Shown: positions 1-10,498, numbered from the stretch's first letter. The stretch is DNA of 64,000 nucleotides from Vermamoeba vermiformis (GCA_045837725.1 JBEWZL010000152.1:1-64000), one strand, 5' to 3'. Notes: a model not told the origin generated them from the letters alone. Program-made: numbers and translations.

Positions 1-44
1 ATTATTTTTATTAATTAGTTTACTGACAAATTTATTATTTACAG

Positions 45-779
45 CTTTTGTTCGTAATAGAACAAATTTATTATGACGAATGGAGCAACGTTGGCTCCGA
101 TGCAATCCGGGCTGCCTACCAAGTCGCAATAACTAGTGCTCGTCGACGTCGACGTCGACGATCTGACCGAGATAGTTGCTACGTAGAGTACGACCCAGAG
201 TTTGCCAGGTCGGTTCTCAATCTACGATTGGCGTGTCAATCCTTTTACTTGTCTCCAATTCTCGCAGGGCACTTTTTAGTGTCGCTCATGACGCTTGGCT
301 GCACGTACCGAGGAATTCTCAAGGCATGGAGTGTGCACCGTTATCGCCCGAATCGCAACTTGTTCGAACTTGCGATGGTAGCTCGAAGTATGAACGGAGT
401 TCATTTTGCACTCAGAGCGTTCCATCTTGGGCTTCCCAGGTACGGCTTTGGCCTTGGTCTTACTGCTGGCTTTCTCAACCGGTTCATAAACGGAGTATGC
501 TTGGTGTACCAGAGCTTCTACTGGCAAGTCCCTGACATCAGCACCGTGGAAGACGGAGATCACTTGTGGTTGGCTGCCTCGTATCGACGCAATAAGGAAC
601 TTCTCTACATTGCCCGTAGTTTCGGAAATTCCTTGGAAATGAAGGTACTCAAGCGTTATTTTGATGATTTCGACTTGGAAATACTAGAAGAGCTTCACGA
701 CGCGGAATCCTTCTTTACAGGAGAGGAAGGCACCGATTATCAACACCATGAAAAGTACCCTGCAATTGATTTTGATTGA
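45..779 (+). CDS. Hypothetical protein, last exon only
   Basis: The window opens inside an intron: a TACTGAC branch-like site is followed by TTTACAG ending at position 44. An open frame then runs from 45 to a TGA at 777-779, giving about 244 residues of C-terminus. The earlier exons lie outside the window. I do not recognise the family. The N-terminal part carries a run of seven arginines encoded by a CGTCGA repeat (about 141-162). The rest is rich in Leu, Phe, Tyr and Arg and looks helical, with weakly repetitive stretches such as LWLAASYRRNKELLYIA that might be degenerate ankyrin-like helices. The C-terminus is acidic. No signal peptide or membrane segment can be judged from this fragment. 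An AATAAA signal follows soon after the stop. Confidence 0.6.
   Translation, partial: LLFVIEQIYYDEWSNVGSDAIRAAYQVAITSARRRRRRRSDRDSCYVEYDPEFARSVLNLRLACQSFYLSPILAGHFLVSLMTLGCTYRGILKAWSVHRYRPNRNLFELAMVARSMNGVHFALRAFHLGLPRYGFGLGLTAGFLNRFINGVCLVYQSFYWQVPDISTVEDGDHLWLAASYRRNKELLYIARSFGNSLEMKVLKRYFDDFDLEILEELHDAESFFTGEEGTDYQHHEKYPAIDFD
141..162. repeat. CGTCGA hexanucleotide repeat encoding an Arg run
   Basis: About three and a half copies of CGTCGA lie in tandem inside the coding exon and encode seven arginines in a row. Hexanucleotide repeats like this change length without breaking the frame, so the arginine run may vary between strains. Confidence 0.7.
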
Positions 780-1290
780 TCAATTTATAATAAACTAAAC
801 AGATAAGTTAGTCTACGTACTCGAACCAAGTTTAAATTTATCATTTTGTTAGTACATACTAGTTAATACGAAAATCTGGTTGAATACACCGAATTCAACC
901 TGTTTTACATGAAATTTAGAATAAGCTATGTCAGCTGTCATGAATTGAGATGGAAGACAGTCATGATTGAATTCAAAGTAAACTGCAAATTCAACCTGTT
1001 TTTACATAAATTGAGGTGTATTGCCACTTTTATTTGGAATTGTCAAACAATGATCGAGAATTCTTGAAAATGGTCAGGGATCGTCCGATCTTTGGACGAA
1101 TGGTCAAGAATTCTTGAAAATTGCCTGGGATCGTCTGATCTTCGGACGAATGGTCAAGAATTCTTGAAAATGGTCAGGGATCGTCCGATCTTCAGACGAA
1201 TGGTCAAGAATTCTCGGAAATTGGTCTGGGATCGTCCGATCTTCGGACGAAAGGCCTAGAATTCTTCAAAAGTTTTAGGGTACTACCATC
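780..1290. other. Non-coding stretch with repeats
   Basis: I see no convincing gene here. A pair of direct repeats built on ATTCAACCTGTTTTACAT lies at about 893-910 and 989-1007. The second copy has one extra T. A 50-bp tandem array follows (separate entry). The 5' end is the 3' flank of the first gene. Confidence 0.6.
1051..1275. repeat. 50-bp tandem repeat with internal palindromes, four copies plus a partial
   Basis: Units start at 1051, 1101, 1151 and 1201 (the last is 51 bp), with a decayed fifth start near 1252. Each unit carries AAGAATTCTT (a palindrome, imperfect in some copies) and TCGTCCGA-TCT-TCGGACGA, an 8-bp inverted repeat with a 3-nt loop. Copies differ by a few substitutions, and some of these fall in the stem. 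The family is unknown. Confidence 0.9.
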
Positions 1291-2113
1291 CCAGCCCTAG
1301 CCTTTTAAGTAGAATAATTTTCCTTGAACTTTACAAAAAAATTTTGGGTTGCCTTGTGTTGGTTGAGTTAGCAACAAGGCCTGTGAAGGGGTAGATCTGT
1401 TTTTTTACCCTATTTAGGGTTTAACCTTACCTTTGTTGCTTCTATTTTGGTACGAACTTGATCTGCACTGATCCGTGCCTGATTTGCGCCCGATCCGTGC
1501 GTGATCTCTACTAGATCCACACTCGGCTCCAACTTGGTCAGCTCCTATAAAAAAATATTTGTTAACAATTCCTTTTACTTATTTAAACACTGAATTTCAT
1601 ATCGTAAACGAAAACACAAGGAAAAAAATGAATTATTCGCAGATTGAATTTTTGAATCTGCTTCGAACACGAATTTACTCCATTAAAATGATCAAAATAT
1701 ATTAAAATTGATTTTAATATGATGTTTTATAATTGATTTTACCTTGTTTAGCCAGTAAAAACCGAATTTAACCGATCGCGATCTAATCCTGAGACGGATT
1801 TGCAACTCGCCTTGTCTCGTTCTAGTAAACAAATTATTAGTATCAGTGTTAATTGTTATATATAAATTAATTAAACTTACGTGCTGTTTTCTCTATCTCG
1901 GCGATACAAGGAAATTAAATCGTTGCTCGGGATCGCGTGCTCAAATTGAGATTCCTGAGACGAGAGGAATTTCAATCATTGCGCGTTGATTTTTGCCATT
2001 ATAAGGCATTGTAATCTAAAATAAATAAAGAAATTAGGTTTTATATGTTATGTTTTTATAGTTCCGACTTACCGTTCGGTCAGATCGCGCGTTCAAAGCC
2101 ACATCCACGCGCG
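1291..2113 (-). CDS. Possible small spliced gene of unknown function (doubtful)
   Basis: On the minus strand several short segments are bounded by good acceptors (TTTACTAG, TTTTATAG, CTTCACAG) and donors (GTAAGT, GTAAGG). They join in phase: a segment ending GENST-like, one ending FYWLNK, one starting ELTKLEPSVD, and one starting ALLLTQPTQG that reaches a TAG near 1291. The upstream start is not found, the first exon near 2070-2113 joins only if an internal CAG acceptor is used, and each piece is short enough to be open by chance. The composition resembles no family I know. It lies just downstream of the broken NTPase and could be its remnant 3' part or a decayed repeat. Confidence 0.2.
1351..1380. 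repeat. Imperfect inverted repeat
   Basis: GCCTTGT at 1351-1357 pairs with ACAAGGC at 1374-1380. A neighbouring GTTG/CAAC pairing is possible with a small bulge. If the doubtful gene is real, this lies in its last exon. Confidence 0.4.
1460..1524. repeat. 11-bp tandem repeat, six units
   Basis: Six consecutive 10-11 bp units begin with GATC or GATT; the best copies read GATCCGTGCCT and GATCCGTGCGT. The phase is kept throughout, so this is a short diverged minisatellite. It falls inside a stretch that is open on the minus strand between a TTTTATAG acceptor and a GTAAGG donor. Confidence 0.75.
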
Positions 2114-2134
2114 ACCTAAGGAATTATATTATCC

Positions 2135-3905
2135 CTAACCCAAATAATCACATTCTTCTAGGTCAGCTGGACTGTAGGCAATGCCTTCGCTTGGTACATT
2201 TGTTTGTTGAGCAAGACAGAGAGCTGCTTTGATGTCTAACAGCTCTAATCTATCTGAACTAGGTTTTGGTGCAGTCTCAGGCCAAACAGTAAACTCTTCT
2301 CCATATGCTTCCCAGATCTTTCTGGCAACAGCAGTTTCAACCTTGGACAGCAAGTCAATGGCATTACTGAGGTGTACAGGATCAAGATGCAGTAAGCTTT
2401 CTGCTTGTGGAACTGCATCATATATCTCTCCAACCATGAATGAAATCGCTCGAGGAATGCCAAATGTGCGAATGAAGGTTCGCAACAAAATTTGAGCTGT
2501 CTTTTTGTGCAAGGTAGGTTTTCTGCAGGAAAAGTTAGTTTGTGTAATTTATTGCTGCCTTAATCATCTACCTTTGTTCATTGCCCAAAGAAACTTGCAT
2601 AGGAAGCACTTTGCCAAACAGGCTAGATGTGATGCTATCAAGATACTTGATATTGAGTAAGCTGTCCATAGACCCTGCAACAGGTCTCCAATGATTTTTT
2701 TCTTCTTTGGAAGAATAGCCTGGGAGGTGTGTTCCAACACCTAGCCAAAATAGATTCACGTTTGAAGCAAGTTGAGTTGTGTGGCTTGAACCAGTTGCTC
2801 AAAAGAGTTGGAAGACGTTATCCATGTCACCTTTCTTTGTTTGGCGACTAAAAACCTAAGCTCAAAAGTCAACAGCAGCTCTTAATTGACTTTCAACTTA
2901 CTTGACATTCATCAATGCCAAACACAACTGTTTTCTTTTCATGCAGACCATCTTCTGAGAATGGTAAAACTACTTTGGGGAGGGTTTGAGCATCAATAAG
3001 GGCATTGAAGAGATTCAAATATTCATCGTACTGGCCACGAAGTCCTTGGAATGAATCAAGCTTGGTCTTTGTTATTTTGATCTTCTGGCCTTTGTAAACA
3101 ACAGTCCAGTTGTTGAATCGTGCTTCAATATTGTCTCTAATTAAACTTGCAAGCACTGTTGAGAAAGATTAACCACAACTGTTACAAGTCTGACAGTAGA
3201 CAAGACTTACCACTAAAGGCATCAAAGCGATTGTTCTTCTCACTAGCCAATATAATTTCTAAGTAGAAACTGGAGCAGAGGATAATTCGTTGTCTGTAAA
3301 CTGTGTCCACCAAGGAATTGATGAATTGTCTTCTTAACTTCTTTTTATCGCTTGCGACATCATCCTCAGTAAGTTTTGCGTCAGTTGCCACCATTCTCAG
3401 CTCATTTAAGAAAGAGTGAATGACCGATTAATTGTTCAGTGCTTGACAAATCCATTCAACCAGCAATCGCGTCTTTCCACTGCCTTTCCCCATGATTTGC
3501 AACGAGTAGTTCGGTTTTTGGGCACCTAAATTGTCATAGGCAGCACTCAACAGTTGTAGCAACAGTGTTTGGCGGTTTAAAAACTCGGCAGGGATGTACT
3601 TGGCTTGTGTCGGTATGTACCACATTCCTGAATTGATTGGAATTCTACCAAAGTTGTCGGGCAACGGCAGCTGAATAGTCTTGCCATTGATGCGCACCAA
3701 CATTGTAGTTTTAGATAGAACATGTGAGTCAAAGTTGCCACTGGTATTTTGAATTTGCTTGCTCCTCCTAGTCTTAGGCTTAGTTGCAAAACCGGGTGAG
3801 TTTGGCGCGGGTTGTGTTTTTTGATTAGCACGCTCGTCGGCCACTGATAACCGTTTTCTTGTCTTTGGGACAGCTTTAGGTAAAAACTTGGCGATAGTGG
3901 ACTTT
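2135..3905 (-). pseudogene. Broken P-loop NTPase gene (fossil), possibly of the Crinkler-associated type
   Basis: Minus-strand remnant of a multi-exon gene for a P-loop NTPase. The N-terminal part is basic with a TRKR-like nuclear signal. A Walker A motif GKGSGKT lies near 3470-3500, and a Walker B-like VVFGIDECQ lies near 2900-2930. A helical C-terminal part ends at 2135. Two ordinary introns with GTAAG donors are still recognisable. The frame is interrupted about twice where no splice sites explain it, so I treat the copy as inactivated. The good preservation between breaks suggests a fairly young loss. The layout recalls NTPases that accompany Crinkler-type proteins in protists and fungi, but that link is inference. 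It could also be an unrelated STAND-like ATPase. Confidence 0.5.
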
Positions 3906-4354
3906 GACTAGATCGTGCAGCAAAGCCCTAAACGTTTCAGTTGAGATCAAATATTTTTAAATAAATGATATTATATTAGGTTATTCAGTTACCAAAATGC
4001 GTGTAATAATTATTATAATAATTTTAAGCGCGTTTATAGCCAGGCTATTGGCATTTTCTTCGATACAAAATTTGACGATTGAAATCCGATTTCGATTCAT
4101 TTTTAAAATGTAAATATCTTAAATATTTATATTTAGTATATTAAAAGGTTAATTACCGTAAAAGCAGTTCGGGACAGGATTAATTTTGGATTTCAAGGGA
4201 CGGATGAGGCACTTCAGTCTCAGTTGCTTTGCGCTATGGAATGTTAGCGCGAACATCAAAATATCTGTCGTGGTTTATCATTTGCGGTTGATTGAAGAAA
4301 AGATGAACTCACAAAGTCTCGGGCTAAAAATCTCGATTTACAAAAAAGTAAAAA
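3906..4354. other. AT-rich spacer, nothing recognised
   Basis: This spacer lies between the broken NTPase and the 3' end of the acyl-CoA dehydrogenase gene. It is AT-rich with short ATAATTATTATAATAA runs. I see no gene, RNA or repeat in it. Confidence 0.6.
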
Positions 4355-6066
4355 TTACATCTTAGCAACCTTTTCGTACATCTTCATTGCTTGACGAACA
4401 CCCAAGTCCAACATAATCTCTTCGGAACCGCCCGGGATGGAGTAAGCACGAACTTCTCTGCTGAGACGTTCAACTTTCTCACCCTGGCCACCACGAGTGT
4501 AAGCAAGACCACCAAAGATCTGGCAAGCCTCACGAGCGCAGTACTCAAAAGTTTGAGTGGTTTGTGCCTTCAACAAAGCAATGGGACCGGCCAGAACATT
4601 GCTAGACTCTTTGTGTGACATCTTAGTCATTTGATAAGTGACGGCTTCTAACCACGATTGAGTAGCCTCGACGTGACGAGTCATTTGCGCCAACTTGTAG
4701 CGAATGACGGGCTGATCGACCAAGCGCTTGCCGAATGCCTTACGCTTGTGAGCGTAGGCGAAGGATTCTTCGAGGCAGACACGAGCAAATCGAGTGCCTT
4801 GCACACAAATGCCCCAACGCTCGTGGTTGAAGTTGTGCATAATACCTTCATACAATAAGGTCAGTTAAATTACGGAAAGACAAGCGCATACATTTGAAGC
4901 CCTCGTTCTCCTTGCCAATCAAGTTCTCGGCAGGAACTTTGACATCTTCGAAGGTGATGTATGTAGTGCCAGAAGGCCAGACACCAGTGCACTTCATTTG
5001 GCGAGTGGTGACTCCCGGCATATCACGCTCAATCAATAAGAGTGAAATACCAGACATGCCAGCACCACCAGTGCGGACGGCAACAGTGAAGAAGTCAGAG
5101 AACACACCTAATGATGAGTCAGTGTCTGAGACAGCGTGCATTATCCTCGTAGTGTAATCGACGTACCGTTGGTGATCCACTTCTTCTCACCGTTGACAAT
5201 GTAGTGTTTGCCGTCAGCAGTCTTCTTAGCCTCGCAGCGGAGGTTTGCCACGTCAGATCCAGCGTAAGGCTCGGTGATGGCAAGGCAAATGGTCTTTTCA
5301 CCGCGCAAACAAGGACCAGCGACCTTGTCCTTCAAGTACTTGCTACCGAAGAGTAAGACGGGAGGAAGACCAATGGCGAGACCAGCTTGCAAACCCCAAA
5401 TGACACCACCAGAACCGCAACGAGACAATTCGTCCAACAAAATAAGTTCAGTGAAAGCGTCGAATTCTTCAGGCTTAATGCCGCCGGCGAGGTTAGTGCC
5501 AGCATATTCGGTGGGCCCTGTGTGCGCGTGAGCAAGGTGTGAATTAAAACATCAAGTAACTTACAAGGAGTACCGACTACACCAGGTAACAAACCAGCCT
5601 CGTAGGCCTTGCGATAGATTTCCTTGGGCATTTGCTTGTTCTCGTCCCACTCGTGGCAGTAGGGCATAATCTCGGTATCAACGAACTTGCGAGCGGCAGC
5701 ACGGAATCGACGGTGAGTGTCGTTGTAGTAAGCAGAGTGCCAGTTTTGGTACCAGTTGGGGTCACCATAAGGAACGAGATCGCCAAAAGTTTTGGTGGAT
5801 GGCTTGTCAGCGGTCGCGCCACCCTTGCTCTCTTCGCCGACGACACCAATGCAATACTTAGCATATTGGTCCAAAACGGAGGGTTTGTGGAATTGCTCGA
5901 ATTGCTTCGTGGCGTCCGTGCCCGCAACTTTGACAAGCACTTTCTTGCCGCCTGGATGTTCCCCCAAAAAGTTGGTCACATTGTAAACTTTGCCTTTAAC
6001 AATAATCCAACAATCTTCGGCCGTGTTGTGCTTGGCCACTTCGCTTGCGCTAATAATTTTGCTCAT
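4355..6066 (-). CDS. Cytochrome b5-acyl-CoA dehydrogenase fusion
   Basis: Flavoprotein of about 520 residues that should oxidise acyl-CoA thioesters to enoyl-CoA. Four exons: 5565-6066, 5167-5517, about 4892-5107 and 4355-4845. Residues 1-80 form a cytochrome b5 domain with the heme motif EHPGGKK. The rest is an acyl-CoA dehydrogenase: [13 protein letters not shown] and the [10 protein letters not shown] loop in the middle domain, then MHNFNHERW and [25 protein letters not shown] in the C-terminal FAD-binding helices (the last motif is quoted only in part by its start and end: QIFGG to SREVR). The intron at FKC/IMHNF rejoins the conserved motif exactly. Fusions of this order are known in fungi, where the heme domain may carry electrons. 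Substrate chain length cannot be read from the sequence. No clear mitochondrial presequence or PTS1 is visible; the C-terminus is EKVAKM. Confidence 0.93.
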
Positions 6067-6499
6067 CTAAATTAAATTTAAAACAAACTATTAGCAAATT
6101 GCGTAATAAGTATTATCCCCACAAAATTCAAGTTATTAAAATTCGTAATTATTACTCTAAATTTTACTCTTTGGATCACCGCTTTGCTATTATTACTGTT
6201 TGGCGAACCGCCATTAATTATTATTTTGTAAATGTGAAACTTACGTTTGTAATGTTACTGCAATACTACGGTGTGTAAATGCGTAAGCAGTCGCGATCTG
6301 CACTTCGACTGATGTTGGGAAATGAAATGATCCCGCGAGAAATATTTTTGCTTTGTGCAATACCAGCACGTGCAACACTAAAGGTCAGAAATTAATCAAC
6401 TTAATTAATGAAATGCAGAACCTTGCAAGGTTACACCTTCTCTTCGACGATCGATAGATCGGATGGGATAAATACGCTCGGGTAATTATTTAATAATTT
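6067..6499. other. Promoter-side spacer, nothing recognised
   Basis: This AT-rich 430-bp spacer lies upstream of the acyl-CoA dehydrogenase and downstream of the KH-Smr gene. It contains an AGCACGTGCA E-box-like site near 6364. No gene or RNA is seen. Confidence 0.55.
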
Positions 6500-7468
6500 T
6501 TATTTAGCAAAATGAATGGTGAACGTGCCATCGACAGGACCATCATACTTAATTTTCTTGTCCTTTAGGTATTGCTCTACTGCGGCGGTAATTTTAGGGC
6601 CTTCAGCACCCGAGTGACTTCCTTTGCCGGTAATCACAATGCCTGGCTTGGACTTGTCGAGCTTCTTGGAGGCCAAGAACTTTTCGGTAGCTTCGACAGC
6701 AGCCTTGGCTTGAAGTCCGTGCAAGTCAATCTCGTTTGCGTTGCGTCCTTTGTTTTTATGCTCGAGCATTTTATCGGCAGCTTCTTTCTTCTTTTTCTCC
6801 ATCTTCTCGGAGATCTTCTTTGCTTTCTCACGCAACTGTAGTGACACATCCGACGCTTAGTATTGAAATTCTGAGATAGCTACCAAACACTTACTTGTGC
6901 GGCTTTTTCCTTATCGCCAGCGGCAAAGGCAGCTTCCGCGTCCTTGAAAAGTTGGTCGCGTTCCGCTGCTAGTTTGTCGATCTTGCCCTGACCGCTCTCG
7001 TACACTTTATCGCTCTTCGTACGCTCTTTATCCAGTTGGCTCACGATCTTTTTGATTGCAGTAAGGGCTGCTTCAATTTGTTGGGAGGTTCCTATCAAGT
7101 AGATTACTTAATTGTATGATCCCTTAATTAATTTATCCGATCCAAGAGAATAGCCGTTAAACGATAAAAAGAACTTAAATTAATCATCGATGCGCCCATT
7201 AACTTTTTTTTTCCGCCGCTTGTACCTGTGCAGCAGAATTGCAGACGATGATAAAAGATTTATTACTTTGCTTTAAAAAAACTTGAAAAAATTGAAACCA
7301 CTAAAAATACGCACCCTTAATAACAATATCTTCGCTCTTTGAATCGCGAGGAGGGAAATCAATTGTCGCTCCAGACTTCTGCTTGATCTCCTTGATTGTC
7401 TCTCCACCTTTGCCAATAATTCTTGGGTGGTACTCTCGGAGTACAGTAAGCTTTTTTTCTTCGGCCAT
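6500..7468 (-). CDS. KH domain - DUF1771 - Smr domain protein
   Basis: Predicted RNA-binding protein of about 230 residues in three exons (7315-7468, about 6895-7091, 6500-6837). The start is the ATG at 7466-7468 giving MAEEKKLTV. Residues 1-75 are a KH domain with the GXXG-type loop IIGKGGETIKEIKQKSGATI, interrupted by a 220-nt intron and completed by TSQQIEAALTAIKKIV. A charged coiled coil follows. Then comes a DUF1771-like helical stretch (FKDAEAAFAAGDKEKAAQL) and a C-terminal Smr domain with IDLHGL and ITGKGSHS, the two signature motifs of Smr nucleases or nucleic-acid binders. DUF1771-Smr is a usual eukaryotic pairing; the KH domain on the same small protein is not one I recall. It may act in RNA surveillance, but that is inference. 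Confidence 0.85.
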
Positions 7469-7702
7469 TGTGGTTCTCTTTGTAAATTTGACTAGCGGAA
7501 TCAAAAATAAAAATTCTTGTGTCAGTGCGGAGATTTGCCCTAGTTAATTAACCGAGAAGATAATCTCGAGTGATAGCAGACATCACTTGCGTAACAATAT
7601 TAACTTCTGCAGCAGATCCAGGCGATCTGGGAATGGATCAAGATTGCCGTAAAAGTTGCTTTCGCTAAATAAAGGATAATTTTAAATCTACATCATTTAC
7701 AT

Positions 7703-10498
7703 CTAGTGCTCTTCAGGCGTTTTAGGTAACTGGGCGGCTAACTGAAGCACAAGTTGGCGTTCGATCTGTGGATGCAGTTGTCGACGCTGGTAAGGTTGCA
7801 GGTCTAATAGTTCAAGGGGCGGTTGTTTCTTACGCGCCGGCACAGGCGGCAATTGTGCATTATTTTCTGGTGGTGGAGACACTGCACGACGTGGAGGCAC
7901 TGGTGGCAGTGGCTTATTGAAGTTGGCCGGTGCTTGATTATTATTGCTGTGCAAGGTCCCGGAGGAATTCGCGGCTAATTTTTGCGATGTTCTAGTGTCG
8001 GTGAATGTTTTGCTTCGAGCTTTTTGTAGCACTTCTTGAGCAATCTTGCTTTGCACTTGTGAATCTTGCACATTCGCCGCTTGTTGTTGCACAGGTGCGT
8101 GCGTGACATGTTGCAGACCTTGTTGTTTTTCCAGCTTGACGTACATCTCTTCTTGCTTGCCAGTCCACGGAGCGGGGATAATCATCGATTCACCACCGCG
8201 CTTCCGCGAGTCAATGTGAACAATGTTAGACGGCTTTTGTTGCAGAAAAGCATCGCTGAAGTGACACGTTAATACAAGGAGAGTAGTAGATTGTAACTTA
8301 CCAATTCCTGAACATGAATTCTATAATTGAATTAGCCTTGTGCACGCTCATTAATGCAACGGAGATGTCGCTGTGCTTCATTAGGACTGGAGCTAAGCAC
8401 GTTGCCAAATTTTGCGACGTCATCTTATTGACATCGCTATGCTTAATAATTTTGGAAATGACCTCAAGAAGGGCAATCAAAACGTTTTTGTTGTGCTCTG
8501 GCAGAGAGAACACTAGCTCTTTAAGTTTTTCGAGCTGTTGGTCCACGGGATAATCTAGGATAGTGCGTTAGCATGGCGATGTGATATTAGTTGGCAAACT
8601 AATATCTTTTTATCTTACTTAAGACGCCAACAAAGTCTGGATATCTTGCGGCGGTCAGCAAACAATCCGGCAACTCGTCAAAGAACTTCTTAATTACTGC
8701 AGCGACAAGGTCTGGATCTTCTAGCCTCCAATCGATATTTTCTAACAACTCGTCAGAATTATTGAAGCTCAGTTGTAACGTGCTTACCGTGGTGGTCAAT
8801 GCGTTGTTTCACGTGAACTAAATTCTGAATGCTTGTATTAACGCGGAAGAGTCCTTCGCGAGTATCTACATGGCTAGTGAGACACGATTACAATCAGAAT
8901 GTCTACTTACAATGCGTTGAGAGAACAGCATCAAACGTTATGCGCAACAGTTCGGGTATGTTGATATCTGGCCTCTCTAAGAATTGTTGCTGCATAATTA
9001 ACTCTAAATCGATGCCGAAGATCAGCTTTTCTTTTCTTATTCCTTCTTCGACTTGTTTTCTACGTTGTTCTTCATACTGATGAATTTGCTGTTGAATATC
9101 GCTGCTTTTTGCGTTCAGTACTGTGCTGCCAGGCAGTTGCTTTTGGAAATTTTGCATAAAGTTCTCGTTATCTCCGTGATTATATATTACAGTAAAATAA
9201 ATGTCTTTTAGCTTTTCTTTGCCCTTAAGTGTGGCCGTCAACTCAGTGTGTTGTGACTTCTCGTCTTCACTACTCAAGTTATCTTCAGCATCGGTGAAAA
9301 GGTGAATTGAAACGACGACTGTTTGGAAGAACTGCGACGCAAATTCAAGCGCAATAGCCTAATACATGTTAGTATCTGTAATAATGTCATTAGGTCGTAT
9401 ACTTACGTTACACAAGTCGCATGCGCGATAAATAGCCGTACCCGACCTGTCCCGTTCATTAATTATTATAATTACGGTATTGTTTGGTACTTACGCGTAT
9501 TGTATGCACGCTATATTTTGCTTGATCAGCTCAATTTGCGCCTGCGCAGTTGGTTGTGGAGAGGCTATGATGAGTGGCTTTTGACAGAACGTCATTACCG
9601 CGCTGAAGTTTCTTTGTGAATCATTTTTTGCACGTTCGAGTTTATCGCTGTAATGGTTATTAAAAAGCCAGATGTAGCGTTAGATACTTACAACATGATT
9701 GACGTGGCCTTTTGGAACCTTGATGTCTTGTTACCGAAGAACCATCCGCCTTCGTCGTCCGCCGACTTTTTCATCGACCTACTGACGTCTAAGCAGAATA
9801 TATCGAGATTAACCAATGATTTTTGTTTGATGACGAAGTCCAATCGATATTTCATTGCGCCAACATTTAGCGACGCGTTTAAAAATGATAGCAGATCAGC
9901 ATCTTGCCGCAGCGATGGAATGCTTAGCGCACGGCTAAGCCATTGAGCAAGAGCTACACGACGCTCTTCAACGAATTGGGGATCGTGTCTTGACGTCAAA
10001 GTCTTCGGTGGCAACGGTGGCAATGTGAGCTGGTGGTACGTGTTGACCGCCTTGGAAAAGTTGTTAGCACAAAATTAAGAATTAGAATTCCGCCTAGTTC
10101 TTACTTCATTATGAAACACGTCTATCGCAGAGTATCGGGTCTCGAATGTCCATTTTGAATCTTTGATTTTGGCTTCGACAAGGTATTTGATCTGAATGGA
10201 TCGAAAAATTAATTTCGAGTGCAATAAGAGCGAATCAATTGTAGAAGCATAATATAATATATTTTCTATTTTTTTAAAATTATAACATTGATAAATAAGT
10301 GAAAAACAAGTTTGATTCTCTTGCACATTAATTACGCAATACTATAGCATGCTAAATTAAATTGATACGCACATAAGTATGACCACTTTCGTCGGTAGCT
10401 TCTTCGGCCTTTGGGATCTTTAGGCTGAAGTCCCAAGTTAACAAACAGGCCGCATCTTCCACTTCGACGACTCTTCGTTGCAGAATGTCGCGTTCCAT
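7703..10498 (-). CDS. PX - vWA - RhoGAP protein with proline-rich tail
   Basis: Multi-exon gene for about 790 residues, start ATG at 10496-10498 (MERDILQRR). Residues 1-130 look like a PX phosphoinositide-binding domain: SGHTYIKYLVEAK, WTFETRYSAIDVFHNE, the PPLPPK loop and VEERRVALAQWL. Then comes a von Willebrand A-type domain: FCLDVSRSM (MIDAS DxSxS), the central SGTAIYRA threonine, and HLFTDAEDN. The third part is RhoGAP: FGIDLELIM, REGLFRV with the arginine finger, AAVIKKFFDELPDCLL, and SQNLATCLAPVLM with the conserved Asn. The C-terminus is rich in Pro and Gln with PPVPPR and PPVPARKK, likely SH3 ligands. A frame change inside RhoGAP is explained by a 46-nt intron at 8742-8787 (GTAAGC to CTGAC to TTAG). 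It should stimulate GTP hydrolysis by a Rho/Rac GTPase at membranes; the vWA role is unknown. Confidence 0.85.

Noticed and set aside
176-563. Other open frames overlapping the first gene on both strands
   Set aside because: They are shadows of the Arg-rich exon with no start context, splice logic or recognisable motifs.
820-835. TCGAACC, a possible tRNA B box on the minus strand
   Set aside because: No A box or cloverleaf pairing nearby.
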